Part shown: positions 1 to 11,900 of the stretch, one piece after another | How positions within the stretch are numbered: the stretch's first letter is position 1 | How the letters are laid out: each line of letters opens with the position of its first letter | DNA from: Lingula anatina | Lineage: Eukaryota > Brachiopoda > Lingulata > Lingulida > Lingulidae | DNA: 64,000 nt | Reading direction: 5' to 3' | NCBI RefSeq assembly: GCF_001039355.2 | Contig: NW_019775508.1 | Location: 116,595 to 180,594, forward strand | Notes under the pieces: model-generated | Databases searched by the model: none | What the model was told of the DNA's origin: nothing | The model's input: only the letters and a program-made list of their open reading frames with translations | Translations under genes and position numbers: made by a program

Positions 1-466
1 CTGTGAGTTTCATGACAACAGGCCTAACGGTTTTCCTTAAAATGTGTTTACAGGGTTGCATATATGCTGAAAAGTGAAAAAAAAAGCATAACTACTAAAA
101 TAGTGGCCCGATCATGCTGATTTTCAAACTTGACCTGCGTTTTAGTAAGATTGATTACTCCTGTGAGTTTCATGACAACAGGCCTAACGGTTTTCCTTAA
201 AATGTGTTTACAGGGTTGCATATATGCTGAAAAGTGAAAAAACAGCATAACTTCTACAATAATGGCCCGATCATGCTGATTTTCGAACTTGACCTGCGTT
301 TTATGAATATTCATCAGCTCTGTAAATATAAAGCCAAAAAGTAAAACTGCCCTCCACTTATCGTGTTTACAAGGAAAGTGCACGGCGCCGGCATCGGCAT
401 CGGCGACGGCGACGACAGACGCAGGTGATGGCAATATGTACAGACACATCTGTGTCTGTACATAAA
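1..466. mobile_element. Element with ~160-bp tandem core and palindromic end
   Basis: Two direct repeats of about 160 bp start at 1 and 161 (same start CTGTGAGTTTCATGACAAC); the second decays near 302. A GC-rich stretch follows at about 375-430. The right end is a 28-bp near-perfect palindrome at 436-463: 13-bp arms ATGTACAGACACA with a 2-bp spacer. The matching copy of this region (from about 3761) lacks all of it, so it looks like an insertion present on one haplotype. The same palindrome recurs at 41620-41647, again only in one of two copies. Non-autonomous bivalve elements with ~160-bp tandem cores (pearl-like, Helitron-related) have this layout; the family assignment is inference. No transposase reading frame is visible, and the left end lies outside the window. 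Confidence 0.6.
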
Positions 467-2699
467 AACAATGTTACTTTTCACATTAATTCCACACAAC
501 CATAACATAATTGATATGTACATAATGACCAATTTGGTTGTACAGTTTTGATTGTCCAATGATAACACAGTTCTCTCTATACTTGAACCTACCAAGTTTT
601 GGTATTTAAGTTTGAATCTAAATTTAACAAAATAGAAAATAAAATGTGAAAATACATAGTATTTTGGCTACATGATAAACTGAAATAAGTCTGTACGGAA
701 GGCAACTGTATTGGAGGAACAAACCACTAACTTCCATTATTCGAGGAATAAACGCCAACTCACATTAGCTACTTATCATATGGAATTTACATTTCCATGT
801 ATGAATACCCAAGTTATAGCATCCAATTCAGTTACTCCTGGAATTCATATTTACAAATAATGTTTCAGACAGAGGTATTAAAATGCATCTGAACTCAATG
901 TTAAAATAGTTTTAATCACGAAAAATTTTAATGATTAATAAGATTATAAAAACACCTGTCTGTCATTAAAAACAAACACCTAAGCTATTGTTGCACGTAT
1001 GATATTTAAATGGCTGACATTTAGTTAAAAACTAGTTTGTTAATTATTTATTACTTTTTACTACTTTTTACTTTTTATTTATTACTTTTTAATACTAAGG
1101 CACTTCATTTAACAAATCTGCATTAAAATTATACTTTTTGCCAGGTGAATTAGTACTCATGAGTCAACAAAACATATTTTCTAATAATTTACTGGGAATA
1201 AAACTTCTCAGCTTCATGGATTTGGCATAATTCAAAAGTACGTATCAAATCACATATTCGCATTTCAGCCCTTGTTGGTATAATTAATTTCTGCACACAT
1301 GCTGCATGTCAAGCTTTACTTTAAAGCTTCTATTATTTTACCATCATGAATGTTCCCACAGATATGTAGGTTTATTAAGACTTTAGTGCATATATTTTTG
1401 GATACACAACCAATACATTAGAATGAGTGCATTTTAGCATATATTTGGAATTCTTGCATAAGTCTATAGTGCACCTTCGTAATTCTGAACTTTCATTTTC
1501 TCTTGTTTTTCTTCCCAGCATTGTCTTTGCTTTTCCTTCTCTGGCCATGTCCTGGAAGAGGCCCCATGCCCCTTGGGTCCTGCCCAGGGTATGGTTCCAT
1601 CCCCCTAGGGTCCTGCCCAGGGTACGGTCCCATTCCCCTGGGGTCCTGCCCAGGGTATGGTCCCATTCCCCTAGGGTCCTGTCCAGGGTGTGGTCCCATT
1701 CCTCTGGGGTCCTGTCCAGGATATGGTTCCATTCCTCTGGGGTCCTGTCCAGGGTGCATTCCCATTCCTCTGGGGTCCTGTCCAGGGTAAGGTGCCATTC
1801 CCCTGGGGTCCTGTCCAGGGTATGGTCCCATTCCTCTGGGGTCCTGTCCAGGGTGCATTCCCACTCCTCTTGGGTCCTGTCCAGGGTATGGTCCCATTCC
1901 TCTGGGGTCCTGTCCAGGGTGCATTCCCATTCCTCTGGGGTCCTGTCCAGGATAAGGTTCCATTCCCCTGGGGTCCTGTCCAGGCTGTGGCCTCATCCCT
2001 TGGGGATCATGTCCCATACCTCTGGGGTCATGCCCCACCCCCCTGGGTTCCATGCTCTGATGTGATCCTCCTCTGACTGGATCTTGCCTGTATCTGGAAT
2101 CAGGGTCATTCTTCCTTTCATTTCTGGGAGAGCGTTCCTCATAGGAAGGGTTAAACATCTCTTCCCTCCTGTCCGGACCAGCCTTGGAGGGAGTGGCGTT
2201 GTTGTTAGATGATGACCCAGGCACCCACAGTTCAGTATAAGGGCGCTGACCATGTCGGGACTCAGGGGATGTGCCCTGTGCAGGGCCAGACATGATGTCT
2301 TTACGTCGCCTACTGGGGCTATCAGCCCCTGAACCTACATCTTCCTGCTCTTTGGTTGCAAGGTACTTTTTGCCCTTTTTGTTCATAGCTGGAGAATCCA
2401 TTTTCTTCGCACCTTTGGCAGCAGACTCTACTTTGGCAAATGTTCTTCCTCCTGACAAAGAAAGCACCAGTAAGATTAACTTCTTGTTCTTAATAAGTGA
2501 TAATCACAAATGAGAGTCAAAAGAAAATATTTTCCCTCATATAAATTCATATAAAAAAGTGTTTGTATTGAAATTCAAACAACAAAGATCTATATATATA
2601 CAGCAGATATAAGCAAATCATTTCAAAATTCTGTCAGACAATGAAGGGGTACCGGTGGTTAACAGCAGTATACCTGGAGACATGGGAAGACCCACACTG
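467..2699. repeat. Duplicate of the TMC 3' region, first copy
   Basis: This stretch is near-identical to 3761-5961, with scattered SNPs and small indels. It ends inside the copy of the penultimate TMC exon, immediately before the N at 2700. It contains a full open copy of the TMC last exon (listed separately) but no other TMC exon. Most likely it is the other haplotype's contig end and not a genomic duplication. Confidence 0.85.
1493..2451 (-). pseudogene. Second copy of the TMC last exon (allelic or orphan)
   Basis: The copy matches the TMC last exon at 4773-5731, with the same acceptor (CTTTGTCAG) and the same stop. It is open throughout and encodes about 318 residues, including 13 units of the 11-residue PGQDPRGM-type repeat. 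Some units differ between copies by substitution, but the unit number is equal. The exon just upstream is only partly present and is cut by the N at 2700. If the duplication were real this could serve as an alternative last exon, but I favour an allelic contig end. The opposite strand also carries long open frames, which follow from the codon composition of the repeat. Confidence 0.7.
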
Positions 2700-2700
2700 N
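2700..2700. other. Single N: contig junction
   Basis: A lone N sits where the first copy of the TMC 3' region stops matching (…CCCACACTG, then N). The two other Ns in the window also lie between direct duplications. Confidence 0.9.
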
Positions 2701-3760
2701 CATGGTAAATTCATCTTATCATCATGTAGGTGATTTCAAAGTAATATTTGGACTTATCAAATATGTTTTTCATTGCATTAACAAAAATAAGTAAAACGTG
2801 TATCAAAGCCCGTTTCTGCAAAATGGTTAAAATATTTTTTTTCTCAGAACATATCTTTGGATGTACCTGCTAGAAGAGAAGACAATGTTGTGGGAATTAT
2901 ATACCAATATCATATTCACCATAAATCATTGACATAAAGAGCTAGTGCATCATCTATATGACCTTAATTGCAAATGACCCACCGTAACAGCTAAAAATAG
3001 GTACTTTTTGAACACGTAATTGGCTATATTTTTGTAAATAGTAATCCGATTATTATAATTCTTTTTTTATTTTGCTCCTATGAACAGTGTCTTTGATATT
3101 AGTCTATCAGCAATCTCCAATCATAAATTGCTAATTTATCAGACACTTGTAACATTAACCACATTTAATTGTTCACCCTGATTGTGAAACAGCCGATGGG
3201 CTTAGACAGCGATCAGATTCAGAGAAATTAAACCAAAAGCAATATTCACAATTAACTATTAACTTTATTTGGTAAGAAAGTGTGATTGCAAAATATGAAC
3301 GAGTAAAGATAACACAACCAACATCAGCAGTTCCCTGCCAGAGCCTGGATTAGTACATCTGGATTCTCAAAATATATTTAATATTAATGTAATGACAAAA
3401 TAATTTGGAAGAAAATGATAGATAAATAGTGAAACCAACAGCTCTATATTTGTACATACAAGTTGTCAAGTGGGCATTGAAATCATTCCATCACATAATG
3501 TGATGGTAATCCAGAGATCTCCCACAATAAAGGAATGCTAGAATATTCTTAATGCACTTCTGCTTGCCTTATTATTAGTCATGTACCAGTTTTGTTGCAT
3601 TAGTATTTAGATCACAAATGATTTATATTAGCCTGAGAGACAGCCACTGCTGCAAGGATTGTAACTTTGGAAGACATCCACTGTCACATATGGTGTATTG
3701 ACAGTTTCTAAAATACTAAAAATTGAACATTTACGAACATAAATTAATGTTGATATCACA
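2701..3760. other. Non-coding stretch, no feature seen
   Basis: AT-rich DNA without a supported exon on either strand. It lies between the N and the start of the second copy of the TMC 3' region. On the un-merged-contig reading it is the left end of the second contig, and its allelic partner would lie left of this window. Confidence 0.5.
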
Positions 3761-5961
3761 AAAACAATGTTACTTTTCACATTAATTCCACACAACCATA
3801 ACATAATTGATATGTACATAATGACCAATTTGGTTGTAGTTTTGATTGTCCAATGATAACACAGTTCTCTCTCTACTTGAACCTACCAAGTTTTGGTATT
3901 TAAGTTTGAATCTAAATTTAACAAAATAGAAAATAAAATGTGAAAATATATAGTATTTTGGCTACATGATTAACTGAAATAAGTCTGTACGGAAGGCAAC
4001 TGTATTGGAGGAACAAACCACTAACTTCCATTATTCGAGGAATAAACGCCAACTCACATTAGCTACTTATCATATGGAATTTACATTTCCATGTATGAAT
4101 ACCCAAGTTAAAGCATCCAATTCAGTTACTCCTGGAATTCATATTTACAAATAATGTTTCAGACAGAGGTATTAAAATGCATCTTAAATCAATGTTTAAA
4201 TAGTTTTAATCACGAAAAATTATAATGATTAATAAGATTATAAAAACACCTGTCTGTCATTAAAAACAAACACCTAAGCGCATTTATTTCTGCTATTGTT
4301 GCACATATGATATTTAAATGGCTGACATTTAGTTAAAAACTAGTTTGTTAATTATTTATTACTTTTTATTAAAATACTAAGGCACTTCATTTAACAAATC
4401 TGCATTAAAATTATATTTTTTGCCAGGTGAATTAGTACTCATGAGTCAACAAAACATTTTCTAATAATTCACTGGGAATAAAACTTCTCAGCTTCATGGA
4501 TTTGGCATAATTCAAAAGTACGTATCAAATCACATATTTGTATTTCAGCCCTTGTTGGTATAATTAATTTCTGCACACATGCTGCATGTCAAGCTTTACT
4601 TTAAAGCTTCTATTATTTTACCATCATGAATGCTCCCACAGATATGTAGGTTTATTAAGACTTAAGTGTATATATTTTTGGATACACAACCAATACATTA
4701 GAATGAGTGCATTTTAGCATATATTTGGAATTCTTGCATAAGTCTATAGTGCACCTATGTAATTCTGAACTTTCATTTTCTCTTGTTTTTCTTCCCAGCA
4801 TTGTCTTTGCTTTTCCTTCTCTGGCCATGTCCTGGAAGAGGCCCCATGCCCCTGGGGTCCTGCCCAGGGTATGGTTCCATCCCCCTAGGGTCCTGCCCAG
4901 GGTAAGGTCCCATTCCCCTGGGGTCCTGTCCAGGGTATGGTCCCATTCCCCTAGGGTCCTGTCCAGGGTGTGGTCCCATTCCTCTGGGGTCCTGTCCAGG
5001 ATATGGTCCCATTCCTCTGGGGTCCTGTCCAGGGTGCATTCCCATTCCTCTGGGGTCCTGTCCAGGGTAAGGTGCCATTCCCCTGGGGTCCTGTCCAGGG
5101 TGCATTCCCAATCCTCTTGGGTCTTGTCCAGGGTGCATTCCCACTCCTCTTGGGTCCTGTCCAGGGTATGGTCCCATTCCTCTGTTGTCCTGTCCAGGGT
5201 GCATTCCCATTCCTCTGGGGTCCTGTCCTGGATAAGGTTCCATTCCCCTGGGGTCCTGTCCAGGGTGTGGCCTCATCCCTTGGGGATCATGTCCCATACC
5301 TCTGGGGTCATGCCCCACCCCCCTGGGTTCCATGCTCTGATGTGATCCTCCTCTGACTGGATCTTGCCTGTATCTGGAATCAGGGTCATTCTTCCTTTCA
5401 TTTCTGGGAGAGCGTTCCTCATAGGTGGGGTTAAACATCTCTTCCCTCCTGTCAGGACCAGCCTTGGAGGGAGTGGCGTTGTTGTTAGATGATGACCCAG
5501 GCACCCACAGTTCAGTATAAGGGCGCTGACCATGTCGGGACTCAGGGGGTGTGCCCTGTGCAGGGCCAGACATGATATCTTTACGTCGCCTACTGGGGCT
5601 ATCAGCCCCTGAACCTACATCTTCCTGCTCTTGGGTTGCAAGGTACTTTTTGCCCTTTTTGTTCATAGCTGGAGAATCCATTTTCTTTGCATCTTTGGCA
5701 GCAGACTCTACTTTGGCAAATGTTCTTCCTCCTGACAAAGAAAGCACCAGTAAGATCAACTTCTTGTTCTTAATAAGTGATAATCACAAATGAGAGTCAA
5801 AAGAAAATATTTTCCCCTCATATAAATTCATATAAAAAAGTTCAAACAACAAAGATCTATATATACAGCAGATATAAGCAAATCATTTCAAAATTCTGTC
5901 AGACAGTGAAGGAGTACCGGTGGTTAACAGCAGTATACCTGGAGACATGGGAAGACCCACA
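3761..5961. repeat. Duplicate of the TMC 3' region, second copy
   Basis: This is the partner of 467-2699. It continues without a break into the rest of the TMC gene, so this copy belongs to the intact gene. About 1 kb of TMC 3' UTR or intergenic sequence (3761-4772) precedes the stop codon. Confidence 0.85.
4773..5210 (-). repeat. 33-bp minisatellite coding an 11-residue TMC tail repeat
   Basis: Thirteen tandem 33-bp units near the end of the TMC last exon encode variants of [15 protein letters not shown] substitutions occur at the first three positions. Degenerate GHDPRGM units precede the array. The reading frame is kept in every unit in both copies of the region, which argues for a translated tail and not random non-coding expansion. 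The function is unknown. Confidence 0.85.
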
Positions 5962-8877
5962 CCGGAATTATCCAGATCTTGGTGAAGTGTCTGAACTCTT
6001 CTGTTCACCTGCTCGGCTGCTGGTGCCTTCTTGTTGACATCTTGAAGCATCTTCAGCAGGAACACCTTGTCCCTGCCCTCCTGATGATGGAGAAAACAAT
6101 GATTTTAACCTTTAAAATCAATTGAAAAAGATAAACGAACAGAGCAAGATATTGGATTTAATGTACTGCATTCATTAATATAGATAAATCAAAATGCTGA
6201 AAATGAAATTGGCACCTTTTATGTGCTAATTGAACTGTGAAATTCAAAACCCATCCTTAAGCTTTTTTACCTTGCTTAAATCTAATCAGTGCCAAAAAAC
6301 TTGCCATTATTTATTAAAATGCTTGATCTGAAGTACTGCTTTGTCTTAAAACTGCTAGTTCTGCTGCACTGTTTTAATTTAGGCACAAATGAGTCATTTA
6401 CTGCTTATTAATAGGAAAAACTAGCTTGTAATCATTTTGGTGAAAAAAACACTTTTGCTAATAAATTTCTTGATAAATCAAAAATAAATTACCATCTGAA
6501 GTTGTCTTTTCATAAGTTCCACCATTGCCTTGTGACCAACTGTCACCTCATGTGTGTAGTACACAAAAATTCTGGGAAGAAAATCAAATGCTGTAATTTT
6601 GTAAGTGTTACATTGTAACATTCTCCAAAACTCCCAAGGCATTCAGATACAATTTTCATCACCTAACTCCATCAGAAATAGACTGAATAAATGTCCACAA
6701 TAACCACAATGATAATGACCACACTTTACAGTGTATTAATGTCTGCCATAAATCCTAACCATTCACTGATGACATTGATTTGTCTTAACAGTGGTAATAA
6801 AATGATTTAAATGGCCATACTCACGAAAGAACAGTGATAATTCCTGCTACAAAGCCTGGAGAAGTGATAAATGCAATGGCATCCCCAAGTCCTCTCACCT
6901 CATCCTGCCAAGAAGTTATCATCTCAGTTACCACTTCATATGATTCATTCATACCTCGATATGGCCCACATGTTTCAGAGGGTTTGATACTGAGATTGTA
7001 ATAAAAAGAATAGAATTTGTAAATATGTATTATATATTGATTCAAATATTTATAATGGTCTGCAGTTAATTTTGCTTGCAGTCTCTGTGGATTTATCAAA
7101 TTCAAAACTTGATGCTGTGCATCTGATCAGGAAATATGACAGTTGCTGAATAAAACAATCTAATTAAAAGTGACTGTCATGTTGGTTTTGCAGGAGAATA
7201 TACTTAAGTGCTGATCATTCAGTCAGGTTTACTACTTTTAAGTGTATGCAAACATTTTGCACTCAAAAAGGTACAACAGTTATGTAAGATACACTCTAAA
7301 TTGAAAGCATTACAATACTATATGTAACTTGCACAACAGTGACAAGTGAAATACAATACTGTATATCAGTAAGAAAGCAGTGATGTTCAAAATACAATAA
7401 TGCAATCCACTCATATCACAATGCTATATACAATACTGTATTCAACACGTATTACAATGACAAAATTTACATACAGGGTGGCAATAGTAATACATGACAT
7501 TTCTGCATGTTACTAAGACCCCATTTCCAGAGATTAGATCGACCTAACTCCCTGGGGGTTCACGCTAAATAGCTGTCAGCCGTGCGGACACAAAAGTTAA
7601 TTACCCCCTTACAGCTTGTAGTAGGCCGGACAGACATTTAAGCCGGATTATCTGACAGTAATATAGTGAGACTACCCGTGGGGATAGATCGATCTAAAAG
7701 CCCTGGGAATACAGCCAAAGATAGCAGTGATTGTTATGATGCAATACTGATATAAGAGTGATACTTACAACTCAATACTGATATAACAGTGATACTATAC
7801 AATACAGATATACAGTAGCAGTGATCCAAGACAATATTCAGCTAATAATGATACCTTCAACACAATACTGATATAACAGTGAAACAGCACAATTTTGAGC
7901 CAATACTCACAACACAATACTGTATACTACTGCCACTACAGTCACAAAGAAGGCCAGCAGCAGCAGGATGAGGAAGGTGGTGTGTGCTCTGGCAGCTCTC
8001 CAGGGTTTAAGGGAAGGGACACAGTTCTGGATAACACTCACCTGGATAGAGCACAGTAAAACATGCATGAGTTGTATCTTACAGAGCCACTTTGCATATA
8101 TAACTGTATAAAAGAACTATCTGGACATAAGTTAGACACAGCTGAGATACCCGTGCATATACTGTAGCAAAGCAACCGATTTCCACTGCTCACAGAGCTG
8201 GTGCTTTTGAAATATCTCTACATTAATTGTAATATTAATACTTACAATAAAAATACTAAGTTAATATATATAGGTATCCTTACTTAAAGTATACATGGTA
8301 TTGTATTTTGTTTTATCAGGCTCAATTGAACAAAATTTATTTTCACTACAGTAACCATCAATTCTCAAAGAACTTACTCTTTTGACATAAAATGTTATAA
8401 ACAACTTGATAAGTTGGATCACAGGCAACAGGGGACTGTAAAAGGAGCCAAGCCTGAAAATATGCATGGGAAAATATAAAAATATTTCAGAGGCAAGTTT
8501 ATTTTGCTACACTGTTAAAGATAACAAGTGAGAGCACAGCTGTGCACATTCCCTATAAGCCACACAAATTACTACTAATAGTTTTTAAACAACTCAATTA
8601 ATATGCACAAATCCAAAAAGAACACATATTAATCACTTGGTGAGCTGGAAAAAAGGCTTTAAGTCTTTGTTTTCTTCAACTTTTTGGTCATAAACTTGAA
8701 TATTTATTCATCTAGTTTGTAATGAAACAACAGGAAATAACAAAATGAAATTCTGTGATATTTCTTTAATATACTTGATATTAATTCCCTTTTCACAGGT
8801 GCATAAAAATCACATCTTAAGGATGTTCAATTTTACTTTCTATATTGTACACAGTGTTAAATGAACATGGAATGTGG

Positions 8878-8942
<65 letters not shown>

Positions 8943-11900
8943 ACCATCATTGATGTTGCAGTTTGCCCTGGAGCACACATACCAGACCAGAGCCTGAGAG
9001 TAGATCAGATTCAGGGTATTTCTCCCAATGTTGAACTCGGGATGCCCTAGTGACTTGCAGCAAAACTGGGACATGATTCTGGAAGCAGGTGAAATATCTA
9101 AGTTATAAGAAATCTTAAAACACATGAATGGTCAATATACTGCTTTGCAGGAATTTGAAATGATCCAAACAGAAAATAGACTGGAACAATTTGCAGATGT
9201 AATGTAAAATGGATAAAGCTGGCTATTGTTTCACTTTGAAAACTTCTATTATATATATATAAATAGAGTACATAATTCCAAAAATAAATAATAAATAAAT
9301 GTCAAGATCAACTTAATAAAAAAAGGGATTAATAAAACTTAATAAAAAAAATGAAAATACAATCATCTGCAAATTATCATCTGCAAATACAGTCTACACT
9401 TTTACTTGACAATCATTTTATGGTTACAAAAAAAAAAAAAAAGAATTAAAGACATTCTGTTGAACATTACCTTCTGATGAACTCAGAAAAGAAAGTGATC
9501 AAGAGTACAAAGACAAAGTCCACCAACACAAGCATGTAGATTTGTTCTCCCATAAATGTCTCCCAACACTGAAAATAAAAACAATGGACCTGCATTGTAG
9601 AAATCCAAATATTAAATTATTTAAACTAAATTATCAAAATAATTTTTCAAGTGTTAGTTTAAAAGACGAGCAAGGGGCATGTTATATGTACAAGTATTAA
9701 ATCAAGACAAAACTTTAAAAAAAAGGCAGAGAGCAATGAATAATTTTATTAGAATTGTACACAAATGAGTTTCATAGTAGAAATATTTTATGAAGGGAGA
9801 GTACACAGAGAAGAAATCACTCTCAGAGTATTACATATTTCATACTTTTACTCATATTAAAAGATTTTTACAATTGTTAGTGCAGTTGAATGAAATAATA
9901 TTACTAAGAGAAAATATGAAATGTTAGTAATGGTTAGAAATTATGTATCTATGTAATTAAGTTTATCATATGACTTGTTACCATGACAAAACCATCCTTT
10001 TTCCTATATGATGATAATTTAAATTACATGCATTATCTTAACTTAAATAACTAACACAGTAACTCATTAAGGTTGTTTCTTCCCAGGATTGTCAAATGGC
10101 CCTTATTTCTCTCAACCACCTCTATTAGTAAAGCAAAAAGTTGTAATTAAATACTGTGAATTGTTAATGGAAAAACTCTGTTATCTATCAAAGATATTAA
10201 CTGCAATAGTTTCATAAATTAACTATGCAACAATAAAAATAATGGAGATTCAATATTAAACCTGTCAGTAAATAACCATGAATGTGTCATGTGAACTCAA
10301 TATTCAAAGATCAAAATCTCAATATTTTCCCAGCTAAGTATAATCAATTTTACCTCCGAGTCAATAGTTATATTCCTTTTCCACTAATGAAAAATCATAT
10401 TATAAATCATAAATATCATCCATGCATACCATCAGTAAAAACCAGCATCACCTATCACCACGTTGTATCACCTCAATTAAAACAACATGCAAGGTGTCTA
10501 CTGCCCGTAACATGATCCTATAAATATGACACATTTTAAACAGGTCTCCCAGGGTTTCATAAATATAATAATCCCTTATAACCATATACAAATGACCCAA
10601 GCTTGACTATGCATTCACTGCTTGGTATGATACCTACTGACAATGTGAGGAGAAAGACTGGAGCCTGAAGCAATCAAAACATATGTAATGCTGCCCTTTT
10701 CCTTCCATCTTTTCTACTTCCAAATCTCACGTTGTAAAACAATTAATCAAAAGATTTCAATCTGTCAATTAGTTGCATATTGAAGAGTTTCAACAATGCT
10801 AAGATGGGATTTTATATTCAATAGGCCTAGAGAAGAGACAAAATAATGCTTTATCTAGCACAGAATAATAAAGGTGGAATGTCCTCACCTGTTCACATGT
10901 GTGACTCTTTGATTGTTTTTCATCTGAATTTAAGTTGCAATCCACATCATTGAACCAGAAATAGATCAACACTGCCAGGGTGGTGCCTTTCAGTAGGATT
11001 GTCCTGTTCAACAGAATTAGTCATACATGCATTTCATTAACATTGTGCATTTGTGATCACTCTTTTTCAAAGATAAACTTTAATTAATCAAACAGTTCAT
11101 ATCAAATGAAATTGTGAGAGTACAGAGTTCACTCCTTCAACATATATCAATCATATTGTAAATGTTCTTGCATGTATTAAATAAAATATTTAAAGGCAAT
11201 ATCTCAATTGTTACACTAACTGATCTGTATATAAGTTTGATTCTGTTGAATGAGTTCTAACACACCAAACATGAACCAAGCCAACCCCAGACAAACAAAC
11301 CATATATCATTTGGGTTACTCAAGAATAAATCTCACCTTGCCATAGTGATGTAGAGTTCATACTTGGGTTTGCTGTACCTCTCAAATGAGCTAATGACAG
11401 AGAAGGCAAAGGGGAAGAGCAAGTTGATTGAAGACACACAAAGAGGCATGGCAAGAGAGCTCAGCACAGGGATATTTGTCTGAAATGAATGTAATGATTT
11501 TCTTTAAACATTTTATACACAAAGTAAAACAGGGGAGTATATACCATAAGTAGTCTTAGAAAAAGGTCCCTTAAATTTTGAAAAACTGTAGGCCTGTCTG
11601 CAATAATGCAGTAAGCCAGACCCCAACAGAACATTTGTATTTAGTTAAACACAGACATCCAACCATCTACTCTCTCCACAAATCACAAGCACCTACCCGG
11701 ACAGACTGCGTCTCTGAAATGTACCATATTACATAGCCAGCACCCCCTATCATCCCCAGCACTATTAGGTTGGTGAAGACCCGCAGGCTGAACCAGCCAC
11801 ACCGCTGCTGACATGTCAGATTTTTCTCCTCATGATAGCCTGCTAGATACTCCTAAAAATTTATATGTAAATTCAAAACAATTATTTATATGAAAATAAC

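Noticed and set aside
1-303. CRISPR-like direct repeats
   Set aside because: There are only two ~160-bp units with no spacers, in a eukaryotic context; it is the core of a repeat element.
1427-2076. Long plus-strand open frames over the TMC last-exon copy (also 4707-5356)
   Set aside because: They are antisense shadows of the 33-bp coding repeat. A 33-bp unit without stops is open in several frames, and the minus frame has splice sites, homology context and the true stop.
467-5961. Real tandem duplication creating two alternative TMC last exons
   Set aside because: Not excluded, but the copy ends exactly at an N and two other Ns in the window show the same pattern, so an assembly overlap is simpler.
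8817-9125. Minus-strand frame with poly-isoleucine
   Set aside because: Part of it is a true TMC exon (8983-9078); the rest is the (ATT)n repeat read through intron.
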